A stretch of 64,000 nt of DNA from CAVQCX01 sp963711095. Lineage in GTDB: Bacteria; Pseudomonadota; Gammaproteobacteria; Chromatiales; Chromatiaceae. The DNA lies in contig CAVQCX010000005.1 in assembly GCA_963711095.1 (NCBI GenBank), forward strand, positions 1-64,000, in the 5' to 3' direction. The notes below the pieces were generated by a model. The model was not told where the DNA came from. It saw only the letters and a list, made by a program, of their open reading frames with translations, and made no database searches. The translations under genes and the position numbers were made by a program. Below, piece after piece: positions 23,037 to 33,900 of the stretch (positions are counted from its first letter, which is position 1; each line of letters opens with the position of its first letter).

Positions 23037-24050
23037 ATGAAGCGCCTGTCGTCACCCATCAGAGCCTTGCTCGTGCTCGTGTCCCTGGGCGTGCTTGCCG
23101 GCTGCAACCTGACCGTGAGCGTGCTCGGTAACGGCACGGTCACCAGCCACCCGGTGCGCATCGACTGCCCGGGGGGCGCCTGCACCGCGAGCTTCGACAA
23201 CAATGCCACGGTGACGCTCACGGCTACGCCCCTGGCGGGACAGCTGTTCCTCGGCTGGGCGGGCGACTGCAGCGGGATGGGCACCTGTCACCTGTCCATG
23301 GGGGCCAACCACAGCGTGACGGCGCGCTTCACCCCCTTGGCTCCGCTCAACGACACTGGGATCACGGGTTGCTCCAATGGCAACAGTGACGGGCTTGCGT
23401 GCGACAACGCTGACTTGCTGACCGATCAGTATCCCGGCCAGGACGCCGAGCACGGGCGGGACGCCAATGCCGCCACCAACAGCAGCGCGGACGGCCACGC
23501 CGGGTTCTCCTTCACCAAGCTCGACCCGAGCGGCCATCCGCTGGCCAACCAATCAGTGCCCTACGCCACCACCCCCTGGTCCTGCGTGCGCGACCAGGTG
23601 ACGCACCTGACATGGGAGGTCAAGGCCGATGACGGGGGGCTGCACGACAAGAACTGGACCTACAGCTGGTATAGCCCGGATCTGGGGGGCACCCCGGGCG
23701 GCGGCCTGTGTGGGGGCACCCTGCCGGTCTCCGGCCCGTACACGGGCTGCGATACCTACAGCTTCGCCCAGTACGTCGATCACCACGGCGGTCTGTGCGG
23801 CTTCACCGACTGGCGGGTCCCGACTTCCCGCGAGCTGCAGTCCCTGGTCGATTACAGCGTTCATCCCGCGGGTCCGACCGTCGATACCGGCTATTTCCCC
23901 AACATGGACACCGGTGATCCGTACTGGTCTTCGTCTCCTTATGTGAGCCTTTCGGGCTACGCATGGGTCGTCGATTACGTCTTCGGCTATGTGTACGGTA
24001 CCGAGGAGAACGATGACCACCATGTGCGTCTGGTGCGCGGCGGACCCTGA
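23037..24050 (+). CDS. Lipoprotein with InlB-type repeat domain and DUF1566 domain
   Basis: A 337-residue outer-surface lipoprotein candidate. The signal ends in a lipobox VLAGC (Cys about residue 22). Residues 25-100 (TVSVLGNGTVTS ... FLGWAGDCSG ... VTARF) fit the divergent InlB B-repeat fold. Residues ~160-337 form a DUF1566 domain with ATTPWSCVRDQVTHLTWEVK, TDWRVPTSRELQSLVDYS and HVRLVRGG. DUF1566 proteins are typically secreted or surface-exposed adhesin-like proteins of unknown function. Ribosome site GAGGAG lies 7 bases upstream. The following gene is a related smaller protein 36 bp downstream, suggesting an operon. Confidence 0.85.
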   Translation: MKRLSSPIRALLVLVSLGVLAGCNLTVSVLGNGTVTSHPVRIDCPGGACTASFDNNATVTLTATPLAGQLFLGWAGDCSGMGTCHLSMGANHSVTARFTPLAPLNDTGITGCSNGNSDGLACDNADLLTDQYPGQDAEHGRDANAATNSSADGHAGFSFTKLDPSGHPLANQSVPYATTPWSCVRDQVTHLTWEVKADDGGLHDKNWTYSWYSPDLGGTPGGGLCGGTLPVSGPYTGCDTYSFAQYVDHHGGLCGFTDWRVPTSRELQSLVDYSVHPAGPTVDTGYFPNMDTGDPYWSSSPYVSLSGYAWVVDYVFGYVYGTEENDDHHVRLVRGGP

Positions 24051-24086
24051 CCTTTAGCCTTTGCGATCCTTGAAGAGGACACCGAG

Positions 24087-24632
24087 ATGAAGAGCAGATA
24101 TGGGCTGATGCTGGTAGGGCTGCTGGTGGCCGGGGTGGCCCAGAGCCAGACCTGCTCCAGCGATACCTCCCCTGTGGACCGCTTCGAGATGCGCAACGGT
24201 GGGGCCACGGTGTTCGACAAGCTGACGGGGCTGGAGTGGAAACGCTGCCCGGAGGACTACGTGCTCGACACAGGCAGCGACCCGGGGACAGGTGATGACA
24301 CCTGCACCGATGGTGGGTCCTCGACCTTCAACTGGCAGCAGGCCCTGCAGGACGCCAAGAACCTCGACCAGGGGGCGGGCTACGCGGGGGCGACGGACTG
24401 GCGGGTGCCCAACGCCAAGGAGCTGAGATCGATCGTCGAGGAGGCATGCGAGGGTCCCGCGATCGACTTGGCGGTCTTTCCGGGCACCCCTTCGGCGATG
24501 TTCTGGTCGGCTTCGCCCTACTCCGGCAATGCGCTTTTCTCCTGGCACGTCAGCTTCATCTACGGGGAGGTCGACTGGAGCGCCAGCGTGTTCAGCGCCA
24601 TGAACGTGCGTCTGGTGCGCGGCGGACAGTGA
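24087..24632 (+). CDS. Secreted DUF1566-domain protein
   Basis: A 181-residue protein with a clear signal peptide (MKSRYGLMLVGLLVAGVAQS, cleavage near AQS-QT). The DUF1566 domain runs from PVDRFEMRNGGATVFDK through DWRVPNAKELRSIVEEACEG to MNVRLVRGGQ. It follows the InlB/DUF1566 lipoprotein in the same direction and is a close paralogue of the damaged gene at 22253. Function unknown; a surface or matrix role is inferred. It could be a glycosylation acceptor of the nearby oligosaccharyltransferase, but nothing in the sequence proves this. Confidence 0.8.
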   Translation: MKSRYGLMLVGLLVAGVAQSQTCSSDTSPVDRFEMRNGGATVFDKLTGLEWKRCPEDYVLDTGSDPGTGDDTCTDGGSSTFNWQQALQDAKNLDQGAGYAGATDWRVPNAKELRSIVEEACEGPAIDLAVFPGTPSAMFWSASPYSGNALFSWHVSFIYGEVDWSASVFSAMNVRLVRGGQ

Positions 24633-24792
24633 TGGCGGCGCTTGCGGCACTGCTCGCGCTGAGCCTTGCACTTGCCGCAATCCGCCACGGAAAACAGCTT
24701 CGAGCACGAACGTTGTTGACAAAGTCCCGGGGGGCGATTAATTAGCCCGAAAGCGCGAGCAAGAATCGCTTTCGGGTCATAAGAGATTGCCG

Positions 24793-24900
24793 TGAGGATG
24801 GTTTCGCGCGGCGAGGGTGGCAGAGAGCGGGTGGTTGGCGCCGAATCTGGGCTGGTGGCTTGCTCTCCGCCTGCGGCGGCTGAAAGCAAATTCCTATCCT
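24793..24900. repeat. Dispersed ~108-bp repeat, copy C
   Basis: Same sequence as copy B. Its right end (TTCCTATCC) runs straight into the C-terminal part of a Wzz-like gene. Like the other two copies it sits at the 5' break of a truncated reading frame. Confidence 0.9.
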
Positions 24901-25070
24901 TCAAGCCCAAGCGCAGTGTAATTGTTATCGTGGTTACCTTGGCAGCATTTTTTGTGGCTGTCGTATGGTCGTTTATTTATGAAGCCATATCGCGCGCCAG
25001 ACAGCAGCCGGAGCAGGCCGAGCGCATGGATGAGTTGCGTAAGGTGATGAGGCTAAGGCTAAAGCCGTAG
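24901..25070 (+). pseudogene. C-terminal fragment of a Wzz/chain-length regulator
   Basis: About 55 codons: KPKRSVIVIVVTLAAFFVAV (second transmembrane helix with the proline/lysine lead-in usual in Wzz-type copolymerases), then a basic tail ending VMRLRLKP. The first helix and the periplasmic coiled coil are absent, replaced by the repeat. It indicates that a polysaccharide chain-length gene once belonged to this locus. Confidence 0.6.
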
Positions 25071-25566
25071 TGCTCCCCTGATGGTTAGGGCCAGGTAGTG
25101 ATATCGAGGGAAAATCATGCGGGTCCCCACGTGGGGTTTATCGTGCGATGACTGGGAGAGCCTTGAGTTTTATGGCGTGTCGCGTTTATTTTTCTGGCAG
25201 CACAATTGTGGAAAACAATGTGTTCGGCATATCCACGGACAAGACTGACCATGAGCGTGTCCGGCAGGCCAACAAGCTTGCCGATGTGGTGAAGTATGGC
25301 TGGAACAGTATGGAACCTGTGTGGGTAGGCGCGGCGTTCGTTTGACCGGCGCTCAGCGTCAACTGGTATCGGGATCGCCCGAGTCCTTTCAAGCTGGCTG
25401 ACGTCATTGTTTTCGACGAGGCCACTGGCGCCTGGACATGGCATGGGTACCTCAAAGTGTACGATGGGATTCCATGCTGTTGTTGCAAAGACTAGAATGC
25501 CATGGGTTGAACGTAGGCAGTAGAGTTTCTGCTCCAGTGTTAAATATTTCACTTCATTTAACGTAA
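25071..25566. other. Gene-poor stretch with one doubtful short frame
   Basis: Only a 65-codon plus-strand frame (25148-25345, containing VYFSGSTIVENNVFG and ADVVKYGWNSMEP) looks weakly protein-like. The next frame after its stop (SVNWYRDRPSPFKLADVIVF at about 25348) may continue it, so it could be a broken gene. I do not recognise a family. AT content is higher than in the core genome. Confidence 0.35.
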
Positions 25567-26968
<1,402 letters not shown>

Positions 26969-27005
26969 CCAGGATCATGCTCCCGTCACGGCGTTGTCCA
27001 CAGCC

Positions 27006-27400
27006 ATGGACGTGTTTCAAGACCCCGACCCCTACTGGGAAACGTTCCTGCCGTTGCGCTCCATCGTGGTGACGCTACAAGCCAGGGCCAACAGCCGCCT
27101 GCCGTTCTTTCACCAAACGGGGCTCACCGCATTCCTGCGCGAGCTGGCTGGCTCTCCCTCTGACGGGGACCAGCGGATGCGCCTCGATACCCCGGAATGC
27201 GGGCGGGTGAGTAATAGGCGCGGTAACTATTACCGCTCCATGGTCATCGGCTTGGCGAAGGCGGAACCGCTGCTCCACCGCTTGATGGAGGCCAAGCACG
27301 GCCTGCCCGAGAGCGCACCGCGCCAGGGCGAGGAGCTGCGGTTTGGCGTCAATGGGCACCGGGCATCGATTCAGGACGCCTTCGCCGAGGAAACTTTGGA
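27006..27400 (+). pseudogene. Orphan fragment, possibly Cas6-like N-terminus
   Basis: From ATG 27006 the product begins MDVFQDPDPYWETFLPLRSI and contains FFHQTGLTAFLRELAGSP, TPECGRVSNRRGNYYRSMVI and LAKAEPLLHRLMEAKHGLPE. This layout resembles the N-terminal region of a group of CRISPR Cas6-type RAMP proteins. I am only moderately sure of the family. The remaining frame to 27599 is translated REP sequence, so the gene is cut off near 27400. No CRISPR repeats or other cas genes are in the window. Confidence 0.35.
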
Positions 27401-27408
27401 CTCAGCCC

Positions 27409-27496
27409 GTAGCCTGGATGCAGCGCAGCGGAATCCAGGGTCCCGCCAAGCCGACCGATCCATTTCCCGGATTCCGCTTCGCTTTATCCGGGCTAC
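27409..27496. repeat. REP/BIME-like pair of inverted units
   Basis: GTAGCCTGGATGCAGCGCAG at 27409 running to CCAGG (27440), and CCCGGATTCCGCTTCGCTTT at 27466 running to CCGGGCTAC (27496), are inverted versions of one REP-type unit (GTAGCCCGGAT...GCGCAGCGGAATCC). They can form a long hairpin. It ends the orphan fragment upstream. A RAYT gene, the enzyme class that mobilises REPs, is at 5.7 kb, but its recognised sequence appears different. Confidence 0.75.
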
Positions 27497-27617
27497 AGGA
27501 GCGTCGGCGCCTGGATGTGGGCATGGCTCAGGACAAGGGGCTGGGCCCCATGCCGAGCCTGGGCGAGCGCCAGGCGTTGATGGCGCTGGACTCCGATGAC
27601 CTGGGCGCATCGATCTA

Positions 27618-27675
27618 GCCAAGAAACGACAATCGGCACCGACAAGGCGCCAAGATCGTCAAGTTTTCCACGAGA
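27618..27675. repeat. Partial copy of the CCTAGAA...CCGCCAAGG element family
   Basis: CCAAGAAACGACAATCGGCA and the following AAGGCGCCAAGATCG with a CAAGTTTT block closely match the left end of the element at 58918 (CCTAGAAAGAGCATTTGAAC, AAGGCGCCAAGATCG). The right half is not recognisable, so this is a remnant. Confidence 0.5.
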
Positions 27676-27776
27676 TGGCGGACAAGCCGGCACCAGCCTC
27701 TGGAGGAGCAGTGTGCTTTCCCGGCATCTGTGCATCGTGCTCTGCGCCTCCGCGGTGCCAGCTGTCGCGCTTTGGG

Positions 27777-28880
27777 TCAATCCAGCCGTTTCTTGAAGCG
27801 CAGCACCGCCAGCACCAGGGCGATGGACAGGAACGCGCCGAGCGCGAGCACGTCCGGGACCAGCTGGCCGAGCTCGGCGCCGCGCAGCATGATGCCGCGC
27901 ACCAGGCGCACGAAGTGCGTCAGGGGCAGGACCTCGGCAATCAGCTGGGCGGGCCGGGGCATGCCGTCGAAGGGGAACATGAACCCCGACAGCAGGATCG
28001 AGGGCAGAAAGAAGAAGAAGGTCATCTGCATGGCCTGGAACTGGCTCTGCGCCACCGTGGAGATGAGCAGGCCGAGACACAGGTTGGCGGCGATGAACAG
28101 CAGCGCCGCCAGATACAGGTCCAGCGCGGTGCCGTTGAGCGGGACGCGAAACAGCAGGTGCCCGAGCAGCAGGATCAGGCTGACCTGCACCAGGCCGATG
28201 AGGATGTAGGGGAAGACCTTGCCCAGCATCAGCTCGGAGCGCGTGACCGGGGTATTGATGAGCAGCTCCAGGTTGCCGCGCTCGCGCTCCCGGACGATCG
28301 CCACGGCCGTGAACAGCACCATGGTCATGGTGAGGATCACGCCGATCAGGCCGGGCACCACGAACACCGCCGAGCGCCGCTCGGGGTTGTAGAAGTTGCG
28401 AACCTCGAACAGCGGGCCCTGGGCCCTGATACCCGGGACCGCGTGGCCCGGCAGGACCAGCGCGGTCAGGCCGCGCGCGGCGCCCAGGATGACCGGATCG
28501 CTGCCGTCGACCAGCAGCTGGACCGCGGGCCGGTCGGGCTGGCTCAGGCGGCGCTCGAAATCCGGCGGGATCAACAGCCCGACGTGGACGACCCCGCGGT
28601 CCAGCAGCTCCTGCAGCTCCGCCCCGGTGCGGGCCCGGGCGACCACCCGGATGACCTGGGAGGCCTGGGCGTCGGCCACCAGCCGGCGCGACAGCTCGGT
28701 GTCGGCCTGGTCGGCCACGGCAGTGGCGAGGTGGCGCACGTCGGTGTCGATGGCGTAGCCGAACAGCAGGATCTGCAGCATCGGGATGCCCACGATCATC
28801 CCGAAGGTCAGGCGGTCGCGGCGCAGCTGCTGCACCTCCTTGCCCATGATGGCGAACAGGCGGGTGAAGCAGGCGGTCAT
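27777..28880 (-). CDS. ABC-2 type exporter permease (YbhR/YhhJ-like)
   Basis: A 367-residue inner-membrane permease. One N-terminal helix (FGMIVGIPMLQILLFGYAID), a large periplasmic loop (about 50-185), then five C-terminal helices including NLELLINTPVTRSELMLGK and MTFFFFLPSILLSGFMFPFD, the ABC-2 signature region. Its ATG overlaps the ATPase stop (ATGA, 28877-28880), so HlyD-like protein, ATPase and permease form an operon read from 30793 to 27777. Such YbhGFR-like systems export drugs or lipids; substrate unknown. Its C-terminus has a broken second copy at 14197-14715. Confidence 0.9.
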   Translation of the reverse strand: MTACFTRLFAIMGKEVQQLRRDRLTFGMIVGIPMLQILLFGYAIDTDVRHLATAVADQADTELSRRLVADAQASQVIRVVARARTGAELQELLDRGVVHVGLLIPPDFERRLSQPDRPAVQLLVDGSDPVILGAARGLTALVLPGHAVPGIRAQGPLFEVRNFYNPERRSAVFVVPGLIGVILTMTMVLFTAVAIVRERERGNLELLINTPVTRSELMLGKVFPYILIGLVQVSLILLLGHLLFRVPLNGTALDLYLAALLFIAANLCLGLLISTVAQSQFQAMQMTFFFFLPSILLSGFMFPFDGMPRPAQLIAEVLPLTHFVRLVRGIMLRGAELGQLVPDVLALGAFLSIALVLAVLRFKKRLD

Positions 28881-29818
28881 GCCGCTTCCTCGGGACGCCG
28901 CCGGGTGTGGGTGACGAACACGTCCTCGAGGCTGGGATGGGTGGCCTCGGCCGAGCCCGCGATGCCCGCGCCGCGCAACAGAGTCTGGACATAGTCCGCG
29001 GGCGCGTCGTCCGCGCGCGCCACCAGGACCCGCAGGCGCCGACCGAGCTGGGCCACGCTGAGCACCCGGGGGGCGTCGCGCAGCAGCGGGCGGGCCCGCT
29101 TCGCATCCGGGGTGTCCACCTCCACCACCGCGGCGGCCAGCGCCGCCATCAGCGCCTGGGGCTCCCCGTCGGCCACCAGCACCCCGTGATCCAGGATCGC
29201 CAGGCGGTGGCAGCGCTCGGCCTCGTCCATGTAGTGGGTGGAGACCAGGATGGTGGTGCCCTGGTCGACCAGGCGGAACAGGTTCTCCCAGAAGTCGCGC
29301 CGGCTCTGGGGGTCCACCGCGCTGGTGGGCTCGTCGAGCAGCAGCAGCTCCGGGTTGTGCAGGGTGGCGGCGGCGAGTGCCAGGCGCTGGCGCTCGCCGC
29401 CGCTCAGGGTGCCGGCGGCGCGCCCGGCGAGCTCTTCCAGCACGTAGGCGTGCAGCGCGCCGGCGATCTGCGCCTTGCGCTCGGCGGGCGGCAGGCAGTA
29501 GATGCGTGCCATGAACGACAGGTTCTCGATGACCGTAAGATCCTCGTAGAGCGAGAAGCGCTGCGTCATGTAGCCGATGCGCCGCTTCAGCGCCTCGGCC
29601 TCGCCCGGCACCTGCAGCCCGAGCACCCGGGCCGAGCCCGAGCTGGGGGTCAGCAGGCCGCACAGCAGGCGGATGGTGGTGGACTTGCCCGAGCCGTTGG
29701 GACCGAGGAAGCCGTAGATGGCATGCCGCGGCACGCTCAGGTCCAGGTGGTCGACGGCGGTGACCGCGCCGAAGCGCTTGCTCAGGCCGCGGGCCTCGAT
29801 GGCCAGGGGTTCGTCCAT
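28877..29818 (-). CDS. ABC exporter ATP-binding protein (YbhF-like)
   Basis: A 313-residue cytoplasmic ATPase. Walker A GPNGSGKST (about residue 39-47), Q-loop in YMTQRFSLYEDLT, signature LSGGERQRLALAAA, Walker B LLLLDEPTSAVDP, and H-loop STHYMDEAE. A C-terminal extension of ~80 residues ends THPSLEDVFVTHTRR, typical of ATPases paired with ABC-2 permeases. It sits 6 bp after the membrane-fusion protein gene and overlaps the permease. Confidence 0.93.
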   Translation of the reverse strand: MDEPLAIEARGLSKRFGAVTAVDHLDLSVPRHAIYGFLGPNGSGKSTTIRLLCGLLTPSSGSARVLGLQVPGEAEALKRRIGYMTQRFSLYEDLTVIENLSFMARIYCLPPAERKAQIAGALHAYVLEELAGRAAGTLSGGERQRLALAAATLHNPELLLLDEPTSAVDPQSRRDFWENLFRLVDQGTTILVSTHYMDEAERCHRLAILDHGVLVADGEPQALMAALAAAVVEVDTPDAKRARPLLRDAPRVLSVAQLGRRLRVLVARADDAPADYVQTLLRGAGIAGSAEATHPSLEDVFVTHTRRRPEEAA

Positions 29819-29824
29819 GGCCGC

Positions 29825-30793
29825 TCAGGACCCCGGGGCGGCTTCGCCGAGAAATTCCGCGCGCAGGGGCACGCCCGCCGGCAGCCGCGTCGCCGCCTCG
29901 CCCTCCAGGGTGATCTCGGTGGGATAGCTCAGGCGCGAGCGGTCGCGCTCGGTGAGCGAGTAGTAGGGGGTGAACGCCGGATCGGTGCTGGTCATGCGCA
30001 CCCGCCCCTGGAAGGGATCGGCCACGCCGTCCACCCAGACCCTGGCTTGGCTGCCCTGGACCACCCGGGCCCGCAGGGGCTCCGGGACATAGACCCGCGC
30101 GTAGGGGGCATCGCCGGTGAGCAGCACCGCCACCACCGCACCGGGCTCCGGGCGGTCGCCCAGCTTGTACGGCAGGTTGTCCAGACGCCCTGCACGCGGG
30201 GCACGCACTGTCAGCCGATCCAGGGTGATCTCGAGATTGCGCAGCCCGGCCTCGGCCTGGGCCAGAGCCGCCTCGCCCTGGTGCAGCTCCTCGGTGGTGC
30301 TGCCGGCGAGCATCTCCTGGAGCAGCGCCTGTGCGGCGTCGCGCGCCGCCGCGGTCTTGTCGCGCTGGGCGCGGGCATCGTCCAGGCTCTCGGGGGCGGC
30401 GAGCTGCTTGGCCACCAGGCTGCGTACCCGGGCCAGTGCCTTGGCCGCGCTGTCCGCCAGTCCCTCGGCGCCTTGCAGCTCGGCCCGCTGGGCCTCGATG
30501 CGCTCAGCGCGGGGGCCGCGCCGGAGCTCGGCCAGACGCGCTGCCGCCTGGTCCCGGGTGGCCCGGGCCTGGTCGCGCTGGGCCTCCAGCCGTTGCGGGT
30601 CCAGGCGCAGGATCGGCTGTCCGGCCTTCAACCGGTCACCTTCCCGGACCAGGACCTCGATGATCGGCTCGGCCGCCTCGGCCTTGAGCTCGACGCGGTC
30701 CCATTCCAGCAGGCCCACCACCTGCAGGGCGTTGTCGCTGCTGCAGGCGGCCAGGGCCAGCGCCGCGAGGGCGCCCAACAGACGTCTGTGCAC
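29825..30793 (-). CDS. HlyD/YbhG-like membrane fusion lipoprotein
   Basis: A 322-residue periplasmic adaptor with a lipobox-like ALAACSS (Cys about residue 18). A biotinyl-lipoyl half (IEVLVREGDRLKAGQPILRL) is followed by a long alpha-helical hairpin (about 70-190, many Ala/Arg/Gln), the second lipoyl half (LTVRAPRAGRLDNLPYKLGD) and a beta-barrel (ARVYVPEPLRARVVQGS). It would link the ABC exporter to an outer-membrane channel such as TolC; none is encoded in the window. Confidence 0.9.
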   Translation of the reverse strand: MHRRLLGALAALALAACSSDNALQVVGLLEWDRVELKAEAAEPIIEVLVREGDRLKAGQPILRLDPQRLEAQRDQARATRDQAAARLAELRRGPRAERIEAQRAELQGAEGLADSAAKALARVRSLVAKQLAAPESLDDARAQRDKTAAARDAAQALLQEMLAGSTTEELHQGEAALAQAEAGLRNLEITLDRLTVRAPRAGRLDNLPYKLGDRPEPGAVVAVLLTGDAPYARVYVPEPLRARVVQGSQARVWVDGVADPFQGRVRMTSTDPAFTPYYSLTERDRSRLSYPTEITLEGEAATRLPAGVPLRAEFLGEAAPGS

Positions 30794-30959
30794 CGCTGAA
30801 CCCCTGGGTGTGAGCCGGCAACCCGGCGGGGCCGCTCGGGTCGATCCTGTTGGGGATTGTGGCAGGCCGGCCAGGTCCTGGCCAGGACGCCGGGCGGTTG
30901 CCCGCGGCCAGGCCGGGGGTTAGATTGGGTGCCCGAATCCAGCGCCGAAGCCTGACGGG

Positions 30960-33900
30960 ATGCAGCCGACCTTCGTTCACCTGCGGGTCCACTCCGAATA
31001 TTCCCTGGTCGATGGCCTGGTGCGGGTCAAGCCCTTGGTGGCCGCCGCTGTGGCTGCCGGCATGCCGGCGGTTGCCCTGACCGATCAGTCCAATCTGTTC
31101 GCCATGGTGCGCTTCTACAAGGCGGCGCTGGCAGCCGGGGTCAAGCCGATCGTCGGCGTGGACTGCTGGCTGCGCGACAGCGAGGACCCCAACAAGCCCT
31201 TCCGGCTGGTGCTGCTGGCGCAGCACGAGCGCGGCTATCGCCACCTCACCGAGCTGATCTCCCGGGGCTATCGGGAGGGCCAGCACCTGGGCCGCCCGAT
31301 GCTCGAGCGCCCCTGGCTGGAGGGCGCCTGCGACGGGCTGATCGCGCTTTCCGGGGGGCGCGAGGGCGATGTGGGCCGGGCGCTGTTGCTCGGCCACCGC
31401 GAGCGCGCGCACGCCCTGCTGCAGGACTGGCTGCGCCTGTTCGGGGACCGCTACTACCTGGAGCTGCAGCGCACCGGGCGTGAGGGCGAGGAGGACTGCC
31501 TGCACGAGAGCGTGGCGCTGGCCGCCGAGACTGGCGTGCCGGTAGTGGCGACCAATGACGTGCGGTTTCTCGCTCCCGGGGATTTCGAGGCCCACGAGGT
31601 GCGGGTGTGCATCCACGACGGACGTACCCTGGACGACCCCCGCCGGCCGAAGCATTACAGCGAGGCCCAGTACCTGCGCACGCCCGAGGAGATGGCCGAG
31701 CTGTTCGCGGACACCCCGGAGGCCCTGGCCAACAGCGTGGAGATCGCCCGGCGTTGCAACCTGAGTCTGACCCTGGGTCAGAATTTCCTGCCCGATTTCC
31801 CGGTGCCCGCGGGCATGAGCGAGGGGGACTTCTTCCGCCAGGAGGCCCACCGCGGGCTCGCCTGGCGCCTGGAGCGCATCCTCGGGCCCGGGGCGACCGG
31901 TGAGCCTCAGCGGCGCCGCGCCTACGAGCAGCGCCTGGAGACCGAGCTCGAGGTGATCATCCGGATGGGCTTTCCGGGCTACTTCCTGATCGTCGCCGAT
32001 TTCATCCAGTGGGCCAAGGACAACGGCATCCCGGTCGGTCCCGGGCGCGGCTCCGGGGCGGGCTCGCTGGTCGCCTATGCACTGAAGATCACCGATCTGG
32101 ACCCACTCGAGCACGAGCTGCTGTTCGAGCGTTTTCTCAACCCCGAGCGGGTGTCCATGCCGGACTTCGACGTGGACTTCTGCATGGACAACCGCGACCG
32201 GGTGATCGAGTACGTGGCCGGCAAGTACGGGCGCGACTCGGTCTCCCAGATCATCACCTACGGCACCATGGCGGCCCGCGCAGTGGTGCGCGACGTCGGC
32301 CGCGTGCTCGGGCATCCCTACGGATTCGTGGACCGCATCGCCAAGCTGGTGCCGTTCGAGCTGGGCATGACGCTCGAGAAGGCGCTCGCGGACAGCGACG
32401 ACCTGCGCGAGGCCTACGAGGGCGACGAGGAGGTGAGCCAGCTCATCGACATGGCCCGCAAGCTCGAGGGGCTGGCCCGCAACGCCGGCAAGCACGCCGG
32501 TGGGGTGGTGATCGCCCCGGGCAAGCTGACCGATTTCTCGCCCCTGTACTGCGAGCCGGGTGGGGAGAACCTGGTCACCCAGTTCGACAAGGACGACGTC
32601 GAGCAGGTGGGTCTGGTGAAGTTCGACTTCCTCGGCCTGCGCACCTTGACCATCATCGACTGGGCGGTCAAGGCGGCGAACCGCCGGCTGGCGCTTGGGC
32701 AGCCCGCCCTGGACATCTCGCGCATCCCCACCGACGACGAGCGCTCCTTCCGGCTGCTCAAGAGTGCAGCGACCACGGCTGTGTTCCAGCTCGAGTCCCG
32801 GGGCATGAAGGAGCTGATCAAAAAGCTGCAGCCGGACTGCTTCGACGACATCACCGCCCTGGTGGCGCTGTTCCGTCCCGGTCCCCTGCAATCGGGTATG
32901 GTGGACGACTTCATCAACCGCAAGCACGGGCGGGCCAAGGTCGAGTACCCCCATCCCGACCTGGAGCCGATCCTCAAATCCACCTACGGCGTCATCCTCT
33001 ATCAGGAGCAGGTGATGCAGATCGCCCAGGTGCTGGCCGGCTATACGCTGGGCGGCGCCGACGTGCTGCGTCGCGCCATGGGCAAGAAGAAGGCTGAGGA
33101 GATGGCCAAGCAGCGCGCCATCTTCATGGAGGGCGCGATCGCACGCGGTGTGGACGAGCATACCGCGACCTACATCTTCGACCTGATGGAGAAGTTCGCC
33201 GGCTACGGCTTCAACAAGTCCCATTCCGCCGCCTACGCCCTGGTGGCCTACCAGACCCTCTGGCTCAAGGCCCACCACCCGGCGGCATTCATGGCCGCGG
33301 TGCTGTCTTCCGATATGGACAACACCGATAAGGTGGTCAACTTCATCGACGAGTGCCGCTCCATGGAGCTGGCGGTGGAGCCCCCGGACGTCAACCGCTC
33401 CGACTACATGTTCACCGTGGGCGACGAGCGCCGCGTGATCTATGGCTTGGGGGCCATCAAGGGGGCGGGGCAGGCCGCCATCGAGGGCATACTGGCGGCG
33501 CGTGCCAGGGCGGGTGCCTTCAAGGACCTGTTCGAATTCTGCCGCCGTATCGATCTGCGCAAGGCCAACCGCCGGGTGCTGGAGACGCTGATCCGATCGG
33601 GCGCCCTGGACGGACTGGGCCCCAACCGGCGCACCCTGATGATGCAGCTGCCCCTGGCGCTCAAGCTCGCCGAGCAGCACGAGCAGAATCAGAGCACCGG
33701 CCAGAGCGACCTGTTCGGGGGCGGGGCGGCGGAGCCGCCCGTGCCGGATGTCCAGCTGGTGCCGGAGGACGGCGAGGAATGGGAGGACGAGCAACGCCTG
33801 CAGGGCGAGCGCGAGACGCTGGGACTGTATCTGACCGGCCACCCCATCGACCGCTATGCCAAGGAGCTCGCCTGCGTGGTCAGCTCGCGCATCGGCGATC

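Noticed and set aside
27401..27599. Extension of the Cas6-like frame
   Set aside because: The residues are translated REP palindromes, not protein-family sequence.
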